This document shows positions 35,945 to 44,201 of a stretch of 64,000 nucleotides of DNA, in pieces. Location of the stretch: NCBI GenBank assembly GCA_964404745.1, contig CAYOLG010000016.1, forward strand, positions 1 through 64,000, given 5' to 3'. The notes below the pieces were generated by a model. That model was not told the DNA's origin. It saw nothing but the letters and a program-made list of their open reading frames with translations, and searched no databases. Origin of the DNA: Pelagisphaera sp964404745 (GTDB lineage: Bacteria; Verrucomicrobiota; Verrucomicrobiia; Opitutales; Opitutaceae). Numbering within the stretch: position 1 is the first letter of the stretch; each line of letters opens with the position of its first letter. The translations under genes were made by a program, and so were the position numbers.

Positions 35945-36513
35945 AATTTCACCTATTCGTATCAAAAGTATAATGACACTTTGGCTACGCTAATCATCAC
36001 TTGCGACATCGAAAAGCAGGATTTATATTCCCTCGATTTCGCCAATGTAATCTTCGTTCGCCAAGAATTCAAGAACGGCTTGCTGGACGATACCGACGCC
36101 GGCGCTTTTGGCGACGAAATCAACTCAAGCCCCGGCAGCGGCAATGGAGGTGACGATGGAAATAGCAATGATGGCGACCCCCTCCCTAGTCTGGCAACCC
36201 CGCAAATAACTGAATTTCATCAGACGCATTGACCAGCCTCAACTTCACGCTAAACGATGGAGGCACACTAGAACGATTGGATTTTCTAACGGCCACGTCA
36301 GGCCAAGCAGTCGATCTTTCCGACTTGGATACCGATGAATTCTCTTATGCGTAAGAGAAAATGGGCGACAGCGAAGCTTCAGTGACAATATCGTTCAAAG
36401 ACCAAAAGCGCGACGAATATACATTCGATTTCGCAGCCGGGACCTTCGTCCGCCAAGAATATGACAACGACCAATTGAAGGACAGCTACTCAGGGAATTT
36501 TCAAATAGATTGA
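35945..36513 (+). pseudogene. Broken tandem-repeat protein
   Basis: Two copies of a ~58-residue unit are recognisable. Copy 1 runs ENFTYSYQK...LYSLDFANVIFVRQEF to about 36110. Copy 2 runs DEFSYA, then TAA at 36352-36354, then EKMGDSEAS...YTFDFAAGTFVRQEY, ending at TGA 36511. The stop in copy 2 aligns with the tyrosine of SYQK in copy 1. The glycine/asparagine-rich linker and the LNFTLNDGGTLERLDF segment are joined by a frameshift near 36215-36232. No start codon was identified. The domain resembles repeats of large secreted Opitutales-type proteins, but I cannot name it. A rho-independent terminator follows. Confidence 0.7.
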
Positions 36514-36561
36514 TATAGAAACCATACTTTAGTTTAATTACAGCCTCGGAAAGGCGCAATC

Positions 36562-36589
36562 AAGCGACCGCTTCATACGGTCGCTTTTT
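36562..36589 (+). terminator. Rho-independent terminator
   Basis: A 9-bp perfect stem AAGCGACCG (36562-36570) / CGGTCGCTT (36578-36586), loop CTTCATA, followed by a T-run. It lies downstream of the broken tandem-repeat gene and would end transcription from the plus strand, supporting that the pseudogene was once a functional transcription unit. Confidence 0.85.
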
Positions 36590-36672
36590 GGTTTCGGCAT
36601 TCAGCCGATGGGACCCCACACTCATTCCATCCAATCGCGATTCTTCATACCGCGCCCTTGGTATCTCAAAAA

Positions 36673-36724
36673 GTAGTGCAGGCATCCAGCCTGTTTTGCT
36701 TAACAGGTTAGAAGCCTGTCCTAC
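36673..36724. repeat. REP-like inverted doublet overlapping the 3' end of the MBL gene
   Basis: GTAG (36673-36676), CAGGC/GCCTG (36679-36693), then ACAGG/CCTGT (36703-36719), then CTAC (36721-36724). Heads point outward. The stop codon of the minus-strand MBL gene (36708-36710) lies inside the second hairpin, so the last few residues of that protein are encoded by the repeat. Confidence 0.8.
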
Positions 36725-37754
36725 TTTGCCTCGTCCCGTAGCTCTGGCTATGGCCGGAGCGGGGAACACTGACGGTATAGGATCGTCCGTCTTTGGCCAC
36801 GGCCAGCATCAAATGGTTGGCATCGCATTCCTCGGCCGCTTTCAAATTGGCGATCTTATCGACTTCCGTATTCAAATGTTCTTCACTTTCCCGCAGGCAT
36901 TTGTGGACCTGGTAAATCGCCTGCAATCCCGGAGACGTCCGCAAGCCTTGCACGGTACGCGGGCCCGCCCCTTTTCGGTGGCCGTTGTTCATGATCGCTA
37001 CCGCAGGGCGGATGCTATGGATAAAATGCGTGTTATTGGAGCGATCCAAGCCGTGATGATCGACTTGATACACATCGACCTCGCCAACCAAGTTTCTCGG
37101 CGAGACCAAATTTTCCTCCAAATTCCAGGTAAGGTCCGCAGCGTTAAGAAACTCCCAATCACCATAGCGAATCAGCAAGACAATTGAATTGGCATTGTGC
37201 GATTCGTCTTTCGATTGCCTTTCATAATTGGCGGGAAGCGGATTCAACGGATGCTTATCATTCGCTTCTACCACCCGCTGTAAAACGCCTAGTGCAAGGA
37301 TATCTAACGCGGGACCATCTTTCGCTTGCTTAACTGGCAGCTGATCGCCTGGCGTCAAAACCAGCCGGGCCTCGGATTCGAAATTCATATACGCTTCGCC
37401 CACTCGCTCTCGGTCTTGCGGGCGCACACCATGATCATAAACCGTCCCAATGCTGATCAATTGAGAAAGATCGGCGGCCCCTCCGTAGTGGTCCCGATCG
37501 AAGTGAGTGATCACCAAATGATCGATTTTCGTGGCCCCCACTTCTTCTCGAATCAGCTTATTGATCCGCCCAGGATCCCGATCTCCGGGCAATCCGGTAT
37601 CGAACAAAATCGTCTCGCCCGCTGGAGTGACCATCAATGTTGCCGCGCCTCCCTCGACATCGATCCAGTACACTCTGAGCGATTCGGCCCCTAAAGCGGA
37701 AAGCCCGATTAATAACACCGCGAAGGCGGCAAGCTTTAGGCAGGGGGTAGCCAT
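36708..37754 (-). CDS. Secreted MBL-fold hydrolase, ComEC-C-terminal-like
   Basis: A 348-residue metallo-beta-lactamase-fold protein with a signal segment (LKLAAFAVLLIGLSALGAES). I start at ATG 37754, which overlaps the stop of the upstream DUF1549/1553 gene (ATGA). The metal motif is VITHFDRDHYGGAADL, the H-x-D-x-D-H form seen in the ComEC/Rec2 MBL group, and YQVDHHGLDRSNN is the later histidine segment. Substrate unknown. The final residues (RQSRTGF) fall in a REP-like element, suggesting that insertion of the repeat replaced the original C-terminal tail. Confidence 0.82.
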   Translation of the reverse strand: MATPCLKLAAFAVLLIGLSALGAESLRVYWIDVEGGAATLMVTPAGETILFDTGLPGDRDPGRINKLIREEVGATKIDHLVITHFDRDHYGGAADLSQLISIGTVYDHGVRPQDRERVGEAYMNFESEARLVLTPGDQLPVKQAKDGPALDILALGVLQRVVEANDKHPLNPLPANYERQSKDESHNANSIVLLIRYGDWEFLNAADLTWNLEENLVSPRNLVGEVDVYQVDHHGLDRSNNTHFIHSIRPAVAIMNNGHRKGAGPRTVQGLRTSPGLQAIYQVHKCLRESEEHLNTEVDKIANLKAAEECDANHLMLAVAKDGRSYTVSVPRSGHSQSYGTRQSRTGF

Positions 37755-40072
37755 CAATCCAAGTACATCGCCTCGTTGGATTGGAGCAACGCTTGAGTAT
37801 AGAGAGCCCAATGGGCTTGATCCGTTTCAACGCCCTCTGTCGCAGCTTGGTCGCTCGACTCTAGAAACTCTATGCCAGTGGCGAGCTCTTCGTCGCTCGG
37901 ATCTCGCTGATACACGATTCGGTAGGCCTTCTGGATGCGTTTTTCTAGCGATTCTGAATTTCCACTATTGATGCGCTCCGCTAAGGAAGCGGCATTGCGA
38001 ATCATAAAGGGATTGTTCATCAGGAACAACGCTTGCTGCGGTACCGTCGTTTCAAAACGGCCCGGACTGGACACGTCGGGGCTGGGATGATCGAATGTGC
38101 GGAAGATACCCGGCATGTATTGACGGTCGATGTATCCATACAGCGTGCGCCGATTCGCATCAGGATCCTCGATATCGAATTGCAAGCCGCCCACTTTCCG
38201 ATCCAAGTTTCCGGAGAATGCCAAGATAGAATCGCGCATGGATTCGAAGTCCAGGCGAACTCTGGGGAAGTAGTGCCATAACTGGTTAAGCGGATCCGCT
38301 TCCAAATTTACTGCGTCAGGATCGCTGGACTGGCGGTAGGCCCGCGAATAGACGATCTGGCGATGCAGCTCTTTCGTCGACCATCCTGACTCGATAAACG
38401 AGGCGGCTAGCCAGTTGAGCAAATCGATGTGTAGCGGCTCTGGCGTTTGCACGCCAAAATCGCTGGGCGTATCCACTAAACCCTCACCCAAATGCCATCC
38501 CCAAATGCGATTGACATAAACGCGGGCGGTCAGCGGGTTTTCAGGATCGGCGATCTCCCGAGCCAACTGCAAGCGGCCACTCCCCTTTTCGTAAGGCTTT
38601 CGTCCATCTAGATTTAGAATCTGGAGATATTGTCGAGGAACCTCGTCGCCCAGACGATTCTTATCGCCCCGCTTGTAAATCGGAGAATTCTTCGGCTCCT
38701 CCGTATCCACAAGCATGTGCGCTCTCATTGGCGCTCCTGGATGCGTCCAATCCAGCTCCTGCATCTCGCCTTCAAGATCGCCAATTCGCCCACCGATCAC
38801 CCGTCGTATCCATTGCCTCACTTCAGTACGATCTGGATTGAAGGGCGAACCGGGCGATTGGAAAAAAGCTAGGATTTCTGGGTCGTCGCTTTCGCCTTCT
38901 GCTGCACAACCGAAGCGATCATTGTAGACGGCCTTTCCAATATCACGATCGCCATCTTCATATTTTTGAAACCAGATCTGCAAAACCGGATGCTCTCGAT
39001 TCGCCTCGTTATCGAGATATTCGATCCACAACTTCAGGATTTCCGGACGAACATCGTGAGAGCCCGCAAACACCTTGAAGGCTTCCTCATCCTCGATCGT
39101 CCGACCTTCCCGAACCGCATTCAGATAATTCCCAGCCAGCGAGCGTTCCTCCATCAGGAAATTGTCTACCGTCTCCACGGTTTTCTCCTCAATCCTGGCT
39201 TCTACTTTAGCCCTAGCGTCAAAATAGCTTTCGTACTGCGATTGATCATCGGGCAGGCTGATAACCGGAAGAGCTGGAGCATCCTGGGACGAGTTGAAAA
39301 TGCCGTGTAGCGAGTAATAGTCTGCAGTTGGAACAGGGTCCGATTTGTGGTCGTGACACCGGGCGCAGCTCACCGTAAGTCCTTGCAGCCCACGCGTTAC
39401 GACATCGATTTGGTCATCGATGATAAAGTCCTTTCGCCCAAAAAACGTGCGACCCAATGTCAAGAATCCCATTGCTGCCAAAGCCTTTTCCCCTTCTCTT
39501 TCCTCGAGCTGGTCCGCGGCAATCTGCTCCAGGATAAATTCGTCGTAGGGCTTATCGCTATTGAAAGCGTCAATCACATAGTCCCGATAGGTATGGGAAA
39601 ACGCATAGCGACCTCGTCTAAATATTCCTTTGGTATCCGAATAGCGAGCTACATCCAGCCAGTGACGGGTCCAGCGTTCCCCATATGCGGTAGAAGCCAG
39701 CAAGCGCTCGACAAGGTCGGCATAGGCGTTCGGCGAATCGTCATTGAGAAAAGCTTGGACTTCCTCGTATGTCGGAGGAAGCCCAGTTAGATCGTAAGTC
39801 AGCCGTCGGATCAGCGTTCGCTTATCGGCCTGGTTGTTAAACGTTAGACCTTTCGCTTCCAGTTTTACCGCGATAAAAGCATCCACCGAAGTGGCCGCTT
39901 CCAGCCCGTCTACTTGCGGGAGGGGAGGTTTTTCAAGATCGACAAAAGCCCAGTGCGTTTCCGCGTGCGACATGTCGAACGCCGGATTGTAGACGTCGTC
40001 ATCGTACTCCGCGAGCGCGAAGACGGCAACCAATGAGAGGCCGCAAATGAAAACGAACGATTTCCTCAGCAT
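37754..40072 (-). CDS. DUF1549/DUF1553 (PSCyt2/PSD1) protein
   Basis: A 772-residue exported protein of a family largely confined to Planctomycetes and Verrucomicrobiota. Signal peptide VFICGLSLVAVFALAE. The DUF1549 part starts VDAFIAVKLEAKGL and includes RRLTYDLTGLPP, YGERWTRHWLDVARY and a heme-type C-x-x-C-H at Cys236 (SCARCHDHK). DUF1553 follows (LAREIADPENPLTARVYVNRIWGWHLGEGLV). The usual N-terminal PSCyt1 cytochrome domain is absent. Its function is unknown; the family is thought to work in oxidation or degradation of polymeric substrates with DUF1501 partners. It lies between the DUF1501 gene (12 bp upstream) and the MBL gene. Confidence 0.9.
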   Translation of the reverse strand: MLRKSFVFICGLSLVAVFALAEYDDDVYNPAFDMSHAETHWAFVDLEKPPLPQVDGLEAATSVDAFIAVKLEAKGLTFNNQADKRTLIRRLTYDLTGLPPTYEEVQAFLNDDSPNAYADLVERLLASTAYGERWTRHWLDVARYSDTKGIFRRGRYAFSHTYRDYVIDAFNSDKPYDEFILEQIAADQLEEREGEKALAAMGFLTLGRTFFGRKDFIIDDQIDVVTRGLQGLTVSCARCHDHKSDPVPTADYYSLHGIFNSSQDAPALPVISLPDDQSQYESYFDARAKVEARIEEKTVETVDNFLMEERSLAGNYLNAVREGRTIEDEEAFKVFAGSHDVRPEILKLWIEYLDNEANREHPVLQIWFQKYEDGDRDIGKAVYNDRFGCAAEGESDDPEILAFFQSPGSPFNPDRTEVRQWIRRVIGGRIGDLEGEMQELDWTHPGAPMRAHMLVDTEEPKNSPIYKRGDKNRLGDEVPRQYLQILNLDGRKPYEKGSGRLQLAREIADPENPLTARVYVNRIWGWHLGEGLVDTPSDFGVQTPEPLHIDLLNWLAASFIESGWSTKELHRQIVYSRAYRQSSDPDAVNLEADPLNQLWHYFPRVRLDFESMRDSILAFSGNLDRKVGGLQFDIEDPDANRRTLYGYIDRQYMPGIFRTFDHPSPDVSSPGRFETTVPQQALFLMNNPFMIRNAASLAERINSGNSESLEKRIQKAYRIVYQRDPSDEELATGIEFLESSDQAATEGVETDQAHWALYTQALLQSNEAMYLD

Positions 40073-40084
40073 TCGTATCTCTTC

Positions 40085-41530
40085 CTAAGCGATCAAGTCG
40101 TGCACCACTTCGCCATGCACATCGGTCAAACGGAAATCGCGCCCCGCGTAACGATAAGTCATCTTCTCGTGATCGAATCCCATCAGATGCATAATCGTCG
40201 CGTGTAAATCGTGGACGTGCATCCGCTTTTCCACGGCTTTGAATCCAAACTCGTCGGTTGCTCCATGCACGTAGCCGCCTTTGACCCCTCCGCCAGCCAT
40301 CCACATGGTAAATCCATGGTTGTTGTGATCGCGACCGTTCATCTTGCCTTTATTCGCCCCAGGAACGGCTAACTCGACTACTGGCGTGCGTCCAAATTCC
40401 CCGCCCCAGATGACCAAAGTGTCATCCAGCAATCCGCGTAGCTTCAGATCCTTCAGCAAAGCGGCTATGGGCTTGTCGCATTCCCCCGCTAATTTTCGAT
40501 GACCCGTTTCAATATCGTCATGGTTGTCCCACGGCTGGCGGAAACCCGTCCACACTTGCACGAAGCGAACCCCGCGCTCCGCGAGTCTACGGGCGATTAA
40601 TAATTGACGGGCTTGCAGGCCTTCGCCGTACATTTCCCGGACGTGCTCAGGCTCCTTGCTAATATCAAAGGCGTCTGTGGCCTCCACTTGCATTCGGTAG
40701 GCCAGTTCGAATGACTTCACCCGGGCATCCAGTCGGCCATCGTCTTGCCGGCCTGACGCGTGCATGCGGTTCAGCCGTCCTAACAAATCGAGCTGCTTTC
40801 GCTGGTCTTCGGGGCTAATCTGATGATTCTTAACATTCTCGATCAGCTTATCGATCTCCTCATGCTTGGTATCGATGTAGGTACCCTGAAACACGCCAGG
40901 TAAAAAGGCATTTTGCCAGTTCAAAGTGTCCGAAACCGGGAAACCGTTCGGACACATGGCAATGAAGCCTGGGAGGTTTTGATTTTCTGTCCCCAAGCCG
41001 TATGTCAGCCAAGAACCCATACTCGGGCGCGGCAAGCGAGACTCGCCGCAATTCATCATGAGCAGCGATGGCTCGTGATTGGGCACATCCGTGTGCAGGG
41101 ACCGAATGACGGCAATATCATCGATACACTCTCCCACGTGAGAAAAAAGTTCGCTCACTTCGATACCGCTCTGACCGTAGCGTTTGAACTCGAAGGGCGA
41201 TCCCATGGCCGCTCCCGTTACCCGCTCCGTTTTCAAGGTATTCGGCAGCAATTTCCCATGCCATTTACGCAGCATGGGCTTGGGATCGAAGGTATCTACC
41301 TGGGATGGTCCCCCATTGGCGAAAATGTGGATTACCCGCTTGGCCTTGGCCGGAAAATGGGGCGAGCGCGGATGCAAGGTTGAGATTGTTCCTCCTGACG
41401 CCGCGCCGGAGTCAGCTGCCAATTGAGGGCCAAGTAAAGCCCCTAGCCCCAGGGCGCCAAAGCCCATTCCACAGCGATTGAGGAAGTCGCGTCGCGAGAA
41501 TAGGGTTTCTAGCTGTTCATTGGGTGACAT
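40085..41530 (-). CDS. DUF1501 protein with Tat signal
   Basis: A 481-residue protein. I choose ATG 41530 because it places the twin-arginine motif (SRRDFLNRCGMGFGALGLGALLG) at the N-terminus; a longer frame runs into the upstream spacer. Family marks are HIFANGGPSQVDTFDPKP near the start and WGGEFGRTP later. DUF1501 proteins belong to the alkaline-phosphatase-like superfamily and almost always pair with DUF1549/DUF1553, as here. Substrate unknown. Confidence 0.9.
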   Translation of the reverse strand: MSPNEQLETLFSRRDFLNRCGMGFGALGLGALLGPQLAADSGAASGGTISTLHPRSPHFPAKAKRVIHIFANGGPSQVDTFDPKPMLRKWHGKLLPNTLKTERVTGAAMGSPFEFKRYGQSGIEVSELFSHVGECIDDIAVIRSLHTDVPNHEPSLLMMNCGESRLPRPSMGSWLTYGLGTENQNLPGFIAMCPNGFPVSDTLNWQNAFLPGVFQGTYIDTKHEEIDKLIENVKNHQISPEDQRKQLDLLGRLNRMHASGRQDDGRLDARVKSFELAYRMQVEATDAFDISKEPEHVREMYGEGLQARQLLIARRLAERGVRFVQVWTGFRQPWDNHDDIETGHRKLAGECDKPIAALLKDLKLRGLLDDTLVIWGGEFGRTPVVELAVPGANKGKMNGRDHNNHGFTMWMAGGGVKGGYVHGATDEFGFKAVEKRMHVHDLHATIMHLMGFDHEKMTYRYAGRDFRLTDVHGEVVHDLIA

Positions 41531-41725
41531 CAGTAGGAGTTTGCCGATCGAAAATTTAGGATGTATCTGTAGACTAAACGCGAAATTTTGGCAAAGGCTA
41601 ATTTTCAAGCCATTTGCATTAGATCCTACACCCTGTATTTCACCCTTCTGGACCAGATTTGGACACAAAACAAGCTAGCGTGGTCCAAAACACCCAAGCG
41701 CATGGAACCGAATAAACCTAAAGAA

Positions 41726-41788
41726 GGAGGACTGAGCCAGTCCTCCCTACCTCAATCCGAATGATAGGGAGGACCGGCTCGGTCCTCC
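41726..41788. repeat. REP-like inverted doublet, heads inward
   Basis: Unit one GGAGGACTG/CAGTCCTCC (41726-41746) followed by CTAC (41747-41750). Unit two ATAG (41764-41767) then GGAGGACCG/CGGTCCTCC (41768-41788). Both stems are perfect 9-mers. Heads face each other, the opposite arrangement to the doublet at 35.4 kb. Confidence 0.85.
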
Positions 41789-41873
41789 TAAACATATACT
41801 TTCGTCAATCGCAGACTTAAGCCCTGCGCTGTCAATTTTCGACAGACCCAAGAATTGGATACAACTTGAACAA

Positions 41874-41898
41874 GCTCCGGCGCAAGCAGCGCCGGAGC
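41874..41898 (-). terminator. Hairpin terminator candidate after the 41-residue peptide gene
   Basis: A perfect 10-bp stem GCTCCGGCGC (41874-41883) / GCGCCGGAGC (41889-41898) with a five-base loop. On the minus strand it lies 15 bp after the stop of the small gene and is followed by a weak T-rich stretch (TTGTTC). Confidence 0.6.
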
Positions 41899-41913
41899 CC
41901 GTTGTTGGCTGTT

Positions 41914-42039
41914 TTATTCCCTTCCCAGCTGGCGGCTAGACCTCAACTCCATCCTCGCCTGGCTGTGCGTCATTTCTACAACGACCATGCTTACCAAAGC
42001 GATTACCGCTAGCGTTTCGTAGATTAATAATGCTGTCAT
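41914..42039 (-). CDS. 41-residue single-pass membrane peptide
   Basis: A short gene below usual length cut-offs. ATG at 42039 is preceded by a strong ribosome site (GGGAGGG ending 4 nt before the ATG), one of the clearest in the window. The product starts MTALLIYETLAVIALVSMVV, one hydrophobic helix at about residues 3-21, followed by a charged tail ending RSSRQLGRE. A stable hairpin follows the stop. I do not recognise a family. Role unknown; a small membrane regulator, a subunit of a membrane complex or a toxin-like peptide are all possible. Confidence 0.65.
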   Translation of the reverse strand: MTALLIYETLAVIALVSMVVVEMTHSQARMELRSSRQLGRE

Positions 42040-42159
42040 TTTCCCTCCCAACTTAAGCTACCCAGCCTAACGGCAAAAGTTTCACATCGGTTGCGCGTTT
42101 TTTGTCGATACAGGACGATTTTGCTTCAAACATCCCCTTTGAACATATTTTGAATCGCT

Positions 42160-43230
42160 ATGGCCCGATTTTGCTTTCTCCTCGCAACCTTTCTCATGAG
42201 CTGCAGCTCCAATCAATCTACCCCTTCCATCAAGCGTTCAAGCGAGCGCTCCTTCGGGGAGCTGGAGGACGGATCTGCAGTGATCCAGTACACGCTTCAT
42301 AACGCTACCGGCATGGCCGTCAGCTTGATCACCTACGGGGCGATCATTACGGAGATACAGGCTGCCGATCGGAATGGAACCTTCAAAAACGTTGTAGCCG
42401 GATCAGATGATCTCGACGACTATCTGGGTCGCTTCCCCGCCGCAGCAGTAATTGGCCGCTTCGCCAACCGCATTAGGGAGGGCAAATTCGCTATCGATGG
42501 AAAGAGCCACCAAGTAACCCAAAATTCTCGCGGAAACCACATTCATGGAGGCCGGAAAGGATTCGCAAAGGTGAACTGGCAGGGAGAGTCACTGGAATCG
42601 AAAAAGGACCGGGCCAGCGTCCGCTTCACCTACCGCAGCGCCGACGGCGAGGAAGGGTTTCCTGGAAACCTGGTAACCAGCGTGACTTACACATTGACCG
42701 ACGACAACGAGCTTCAAATCCATTACCAAGCGGAAACCGACGCTCCTACAATCGTCAATCTCACCAATCATGCTTATTTCAATTTGGCCAATGAAGGCGG
42801 GTTTGAAGGCCACGAGCTCTGGCTCGACGCTGATAGCTATACGCTAGCCGACGAAGACCTCATCCCCACCGGCGAAATCGCCTCCGTAGAGGATACGCCA
42901 TTCGACTTCACTCAGCCAATGACTATCGGGTCGCGCGTCGAACAAGTGGGATTCCCGCATCCCCAGAAGTACGATACCAACTTCATAATCAACGGCGGGA
43001 ACCGCGGGATCGCCCTCTTCGCCCGAGTCCATGAACCCAAGAGCGGACGGGCCATGGAAGCCTTCACCGACCAGCCAGGCGTCCAGCTCTACACGGGCAA
43101 TTCAATAGGTTTTTGCCTGGAGACACAGCGTTATCCCGATTCCATCAACCATCCCCACTTCCCTTCGCCCATCGTTCGGCCCGGAGATCCATTCACTAGC
43201 GCAACCGTATTCAAGTTTTCGGTTCAATGA
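42160..43230 (+). CDS. galM: Galactose mutarotase (aldose 1-epimerase), lipoprotein
   Basis: A 356-residue aldose 1-epimerase that interconverts alpha and beta anomers of aldohexoses. Family marks: GAIITEIQAADRNG, FANRIREGKF, NHIHGGRKGF, the catalytic His in NLTNHAYFNL and the catalytic Glu in FCLETQRYPDSINHP. The N-terminus is a lipoprotein signal (FCFLLATFLMSC, Cys15), so the enzyme acts in the periplasm or on a membrane surface rather than in the cytoplasm. It is a stand-alone gene. Confidence 0.93.
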   Translation: MARFCFLLATFLMSCSSNQSTPSIKRSSERSFGELEDGSAVIQYTLHNATGMAVSLITYGAIITEIQAADRNGTFKNVVAGSDDLDDYLGRFPAAAVIGRFANRIREGKFAIDGKSHQVTQNSRGNHIHGGRKGFAKVNWQGESLESKKDRASVRFTYRSADGEEGFPGNLVTSVTYTLTDDNELQIHYQAETDAPTIVNLTNHAYFNLANEGGFEGHELWLDADSYTLADEDLIPTGEIASVEDTPFDFTQPMTIGSRVEQVGFPHPQKYDTNFIINGGNRGIALFARVHEPKSGRAMEAFTDQPGVQLYTGNSIGFCLETQRYPDSINHPHFPSPIVRPGDPFTSATVFKFSVQ

Positions 43231-43305
43231 ACCGAATAACAAGGCATTCTTTCAGGCAAAGAGGAAGAGGCCGTCCCACAATCGCCTTTTGGCCAGTTCG
43301 GGAAC

Positions 43306-43382
43306 GATGGGGATGACTGTCCCCAGCCAGCCGAAATAGTAAAAATTCACCGTCTCGGCTGACTGGGGACAGTCATCCCTAC
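43306..43382. repeat. 25-bp inverted repeat with GACTGTCCCC core
   Basis: The left arm begins GGGATGACTGTCCCCAGCCA (43310-43329) and runs to 43334. The right arm, starting TCGGCTGACTGGGGACAGTC, covers 43355-43379. They match at 24 of 25 positions with a 20-nt spacer, and CTAC follows at 43379-43382. Each arm is a copy of the smaller unit at 10037-10069, so this is a doublet joined tail to tail. It would form a very stable hairpin between galM and the SDR gene. Confidence 0.85.
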
Positions 43383-43479
43383 CATCTGAAATACGGATAG
43401 CGTATAATCTTATCACAACGAAATAAAACGTAAGCTGCAACATTGACCCGACAGCCCCACTCGACGACGATGCCTAAAA

Positions 43480-44187
43480 ATGACCCAAACGACGACCAGC
43501 AAAACCGCATTCATCAGCGGAGGCACCAGCGGTATAGGGCTAGCGCTAGCCAGAGGATTCGCTGACGCGGGATTCCGCGTGACCGCCTCTGGCATTGGCC
43601 AGCTGCCCAATAATGAAGATTCCATCGAGTTTATTGACCTCGATGTTACCGACGGGGACGCGGTAAACCGCTACATTAGCCAGATCGACAAGTTGGATAC
43701 GCTTATCAATGCGGCTGGAATTATCCGGCGCGAAGAAGAGCATCACCCGAAGACCTTCGAACAGGTAGTGGATACAAACCTCAATGGAACCATGCGACTC
43801 TGCTCCGCGGCTCGCAATGCCCTATCGCTAGCCCACGGGTCCATCATCAACATCGCCTCAATGCTCAGCTATTTCGGAGGCGGTCTCGTCCCGGGTTATG
43901 CCGCTTCCAAGGGCGGTGTCGTTCAACTGACCAAATCGCTAGCCATCGCCTACGCTAAAGACAACATACGGGTCAACGCTATCGCCCCTGGCTGGATCGA
44001 AACGCCTCTGACTGGAGATCTCAGATCTGACGCCAACCGCAACCAATCTATAGTTGATCGCACGCCTTTGGGGCGTTGGGGCGATCCGAGCGAATTGGTT
44101 GGGCCCGCTCTCTTTCTCGCTGGCTCCGACGCTTCGTTTGTGACCGGAACTGTTCTAAACGTCGACGGCGGCTATTCCGCAATGTAG
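43480..44187 (+). CDS. Short-chain dehydrogenase/reductase
   Basis: A 235-residue SDR. Cofactor motif ISGGTSGIGLALARGF, structural NAAG (INAAGIIRR), catalytic Ser in INIASMLSYFGG and Y-x-x-x-K in PGYAASKGG, and the C-terminal VDGGYSAM. Cytoplasmic NAD(P)-dependent oxidation or reduction of an alcohol or sugar acid; the sequence resembles 2-deoxy-gluconate or oxo-acyl reductase-type SDRs. It converges on the MFS gene, 14 bp away. Confidence 0.92.
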   Translation: MTQTTTSKTAFISGGTSGIGLALARGFADAGFRVTASGIGQLPNNEDSIEFIDLDVTDGDAVNRYISQIDKLDTLINAAGIIRREEEHHPKTFEQVVDTNLNGTMRLCSAARNALSLAHGSIINIASMLSYFGGGLVPGYAASKGGVVQLTKSLAIAYAKDNIRVNAIAPGWIETPLTGDLRSDANRNQSIVDRTPLGRWGDPSELVGPALFLAGSDASFVTGTVLNVDGGYSAM

Positions 44188-44201
44188 ATCTACGAGGATC
44201 C

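Larger units (their letters stand above)
41531..42159. other. 629-bp spacer with REP doublet, terminator-like hairpin and a short gene
   Basis: Divergent region between the DUF1501 and galM genes. It holds the REP-like pair at 41726-41788, a strong hairpin at 41874-41898 and a 41-codon minus-strand gene at 41914-42039, each described separately. Nothing else was recognised. Confidence 0.6.

Noticed and set aside
24280..36513. A variant genetic code reading TAA or TAG as sense
   Set aside because: The many long intact genes have no internal TAA or TAG, and some broken genes also have frameshifts.
41531..41668. Extended DUF1501 start
   Set aside because: The Tat motif belongs at the N-terminus; the extension lies in spacer sequence.
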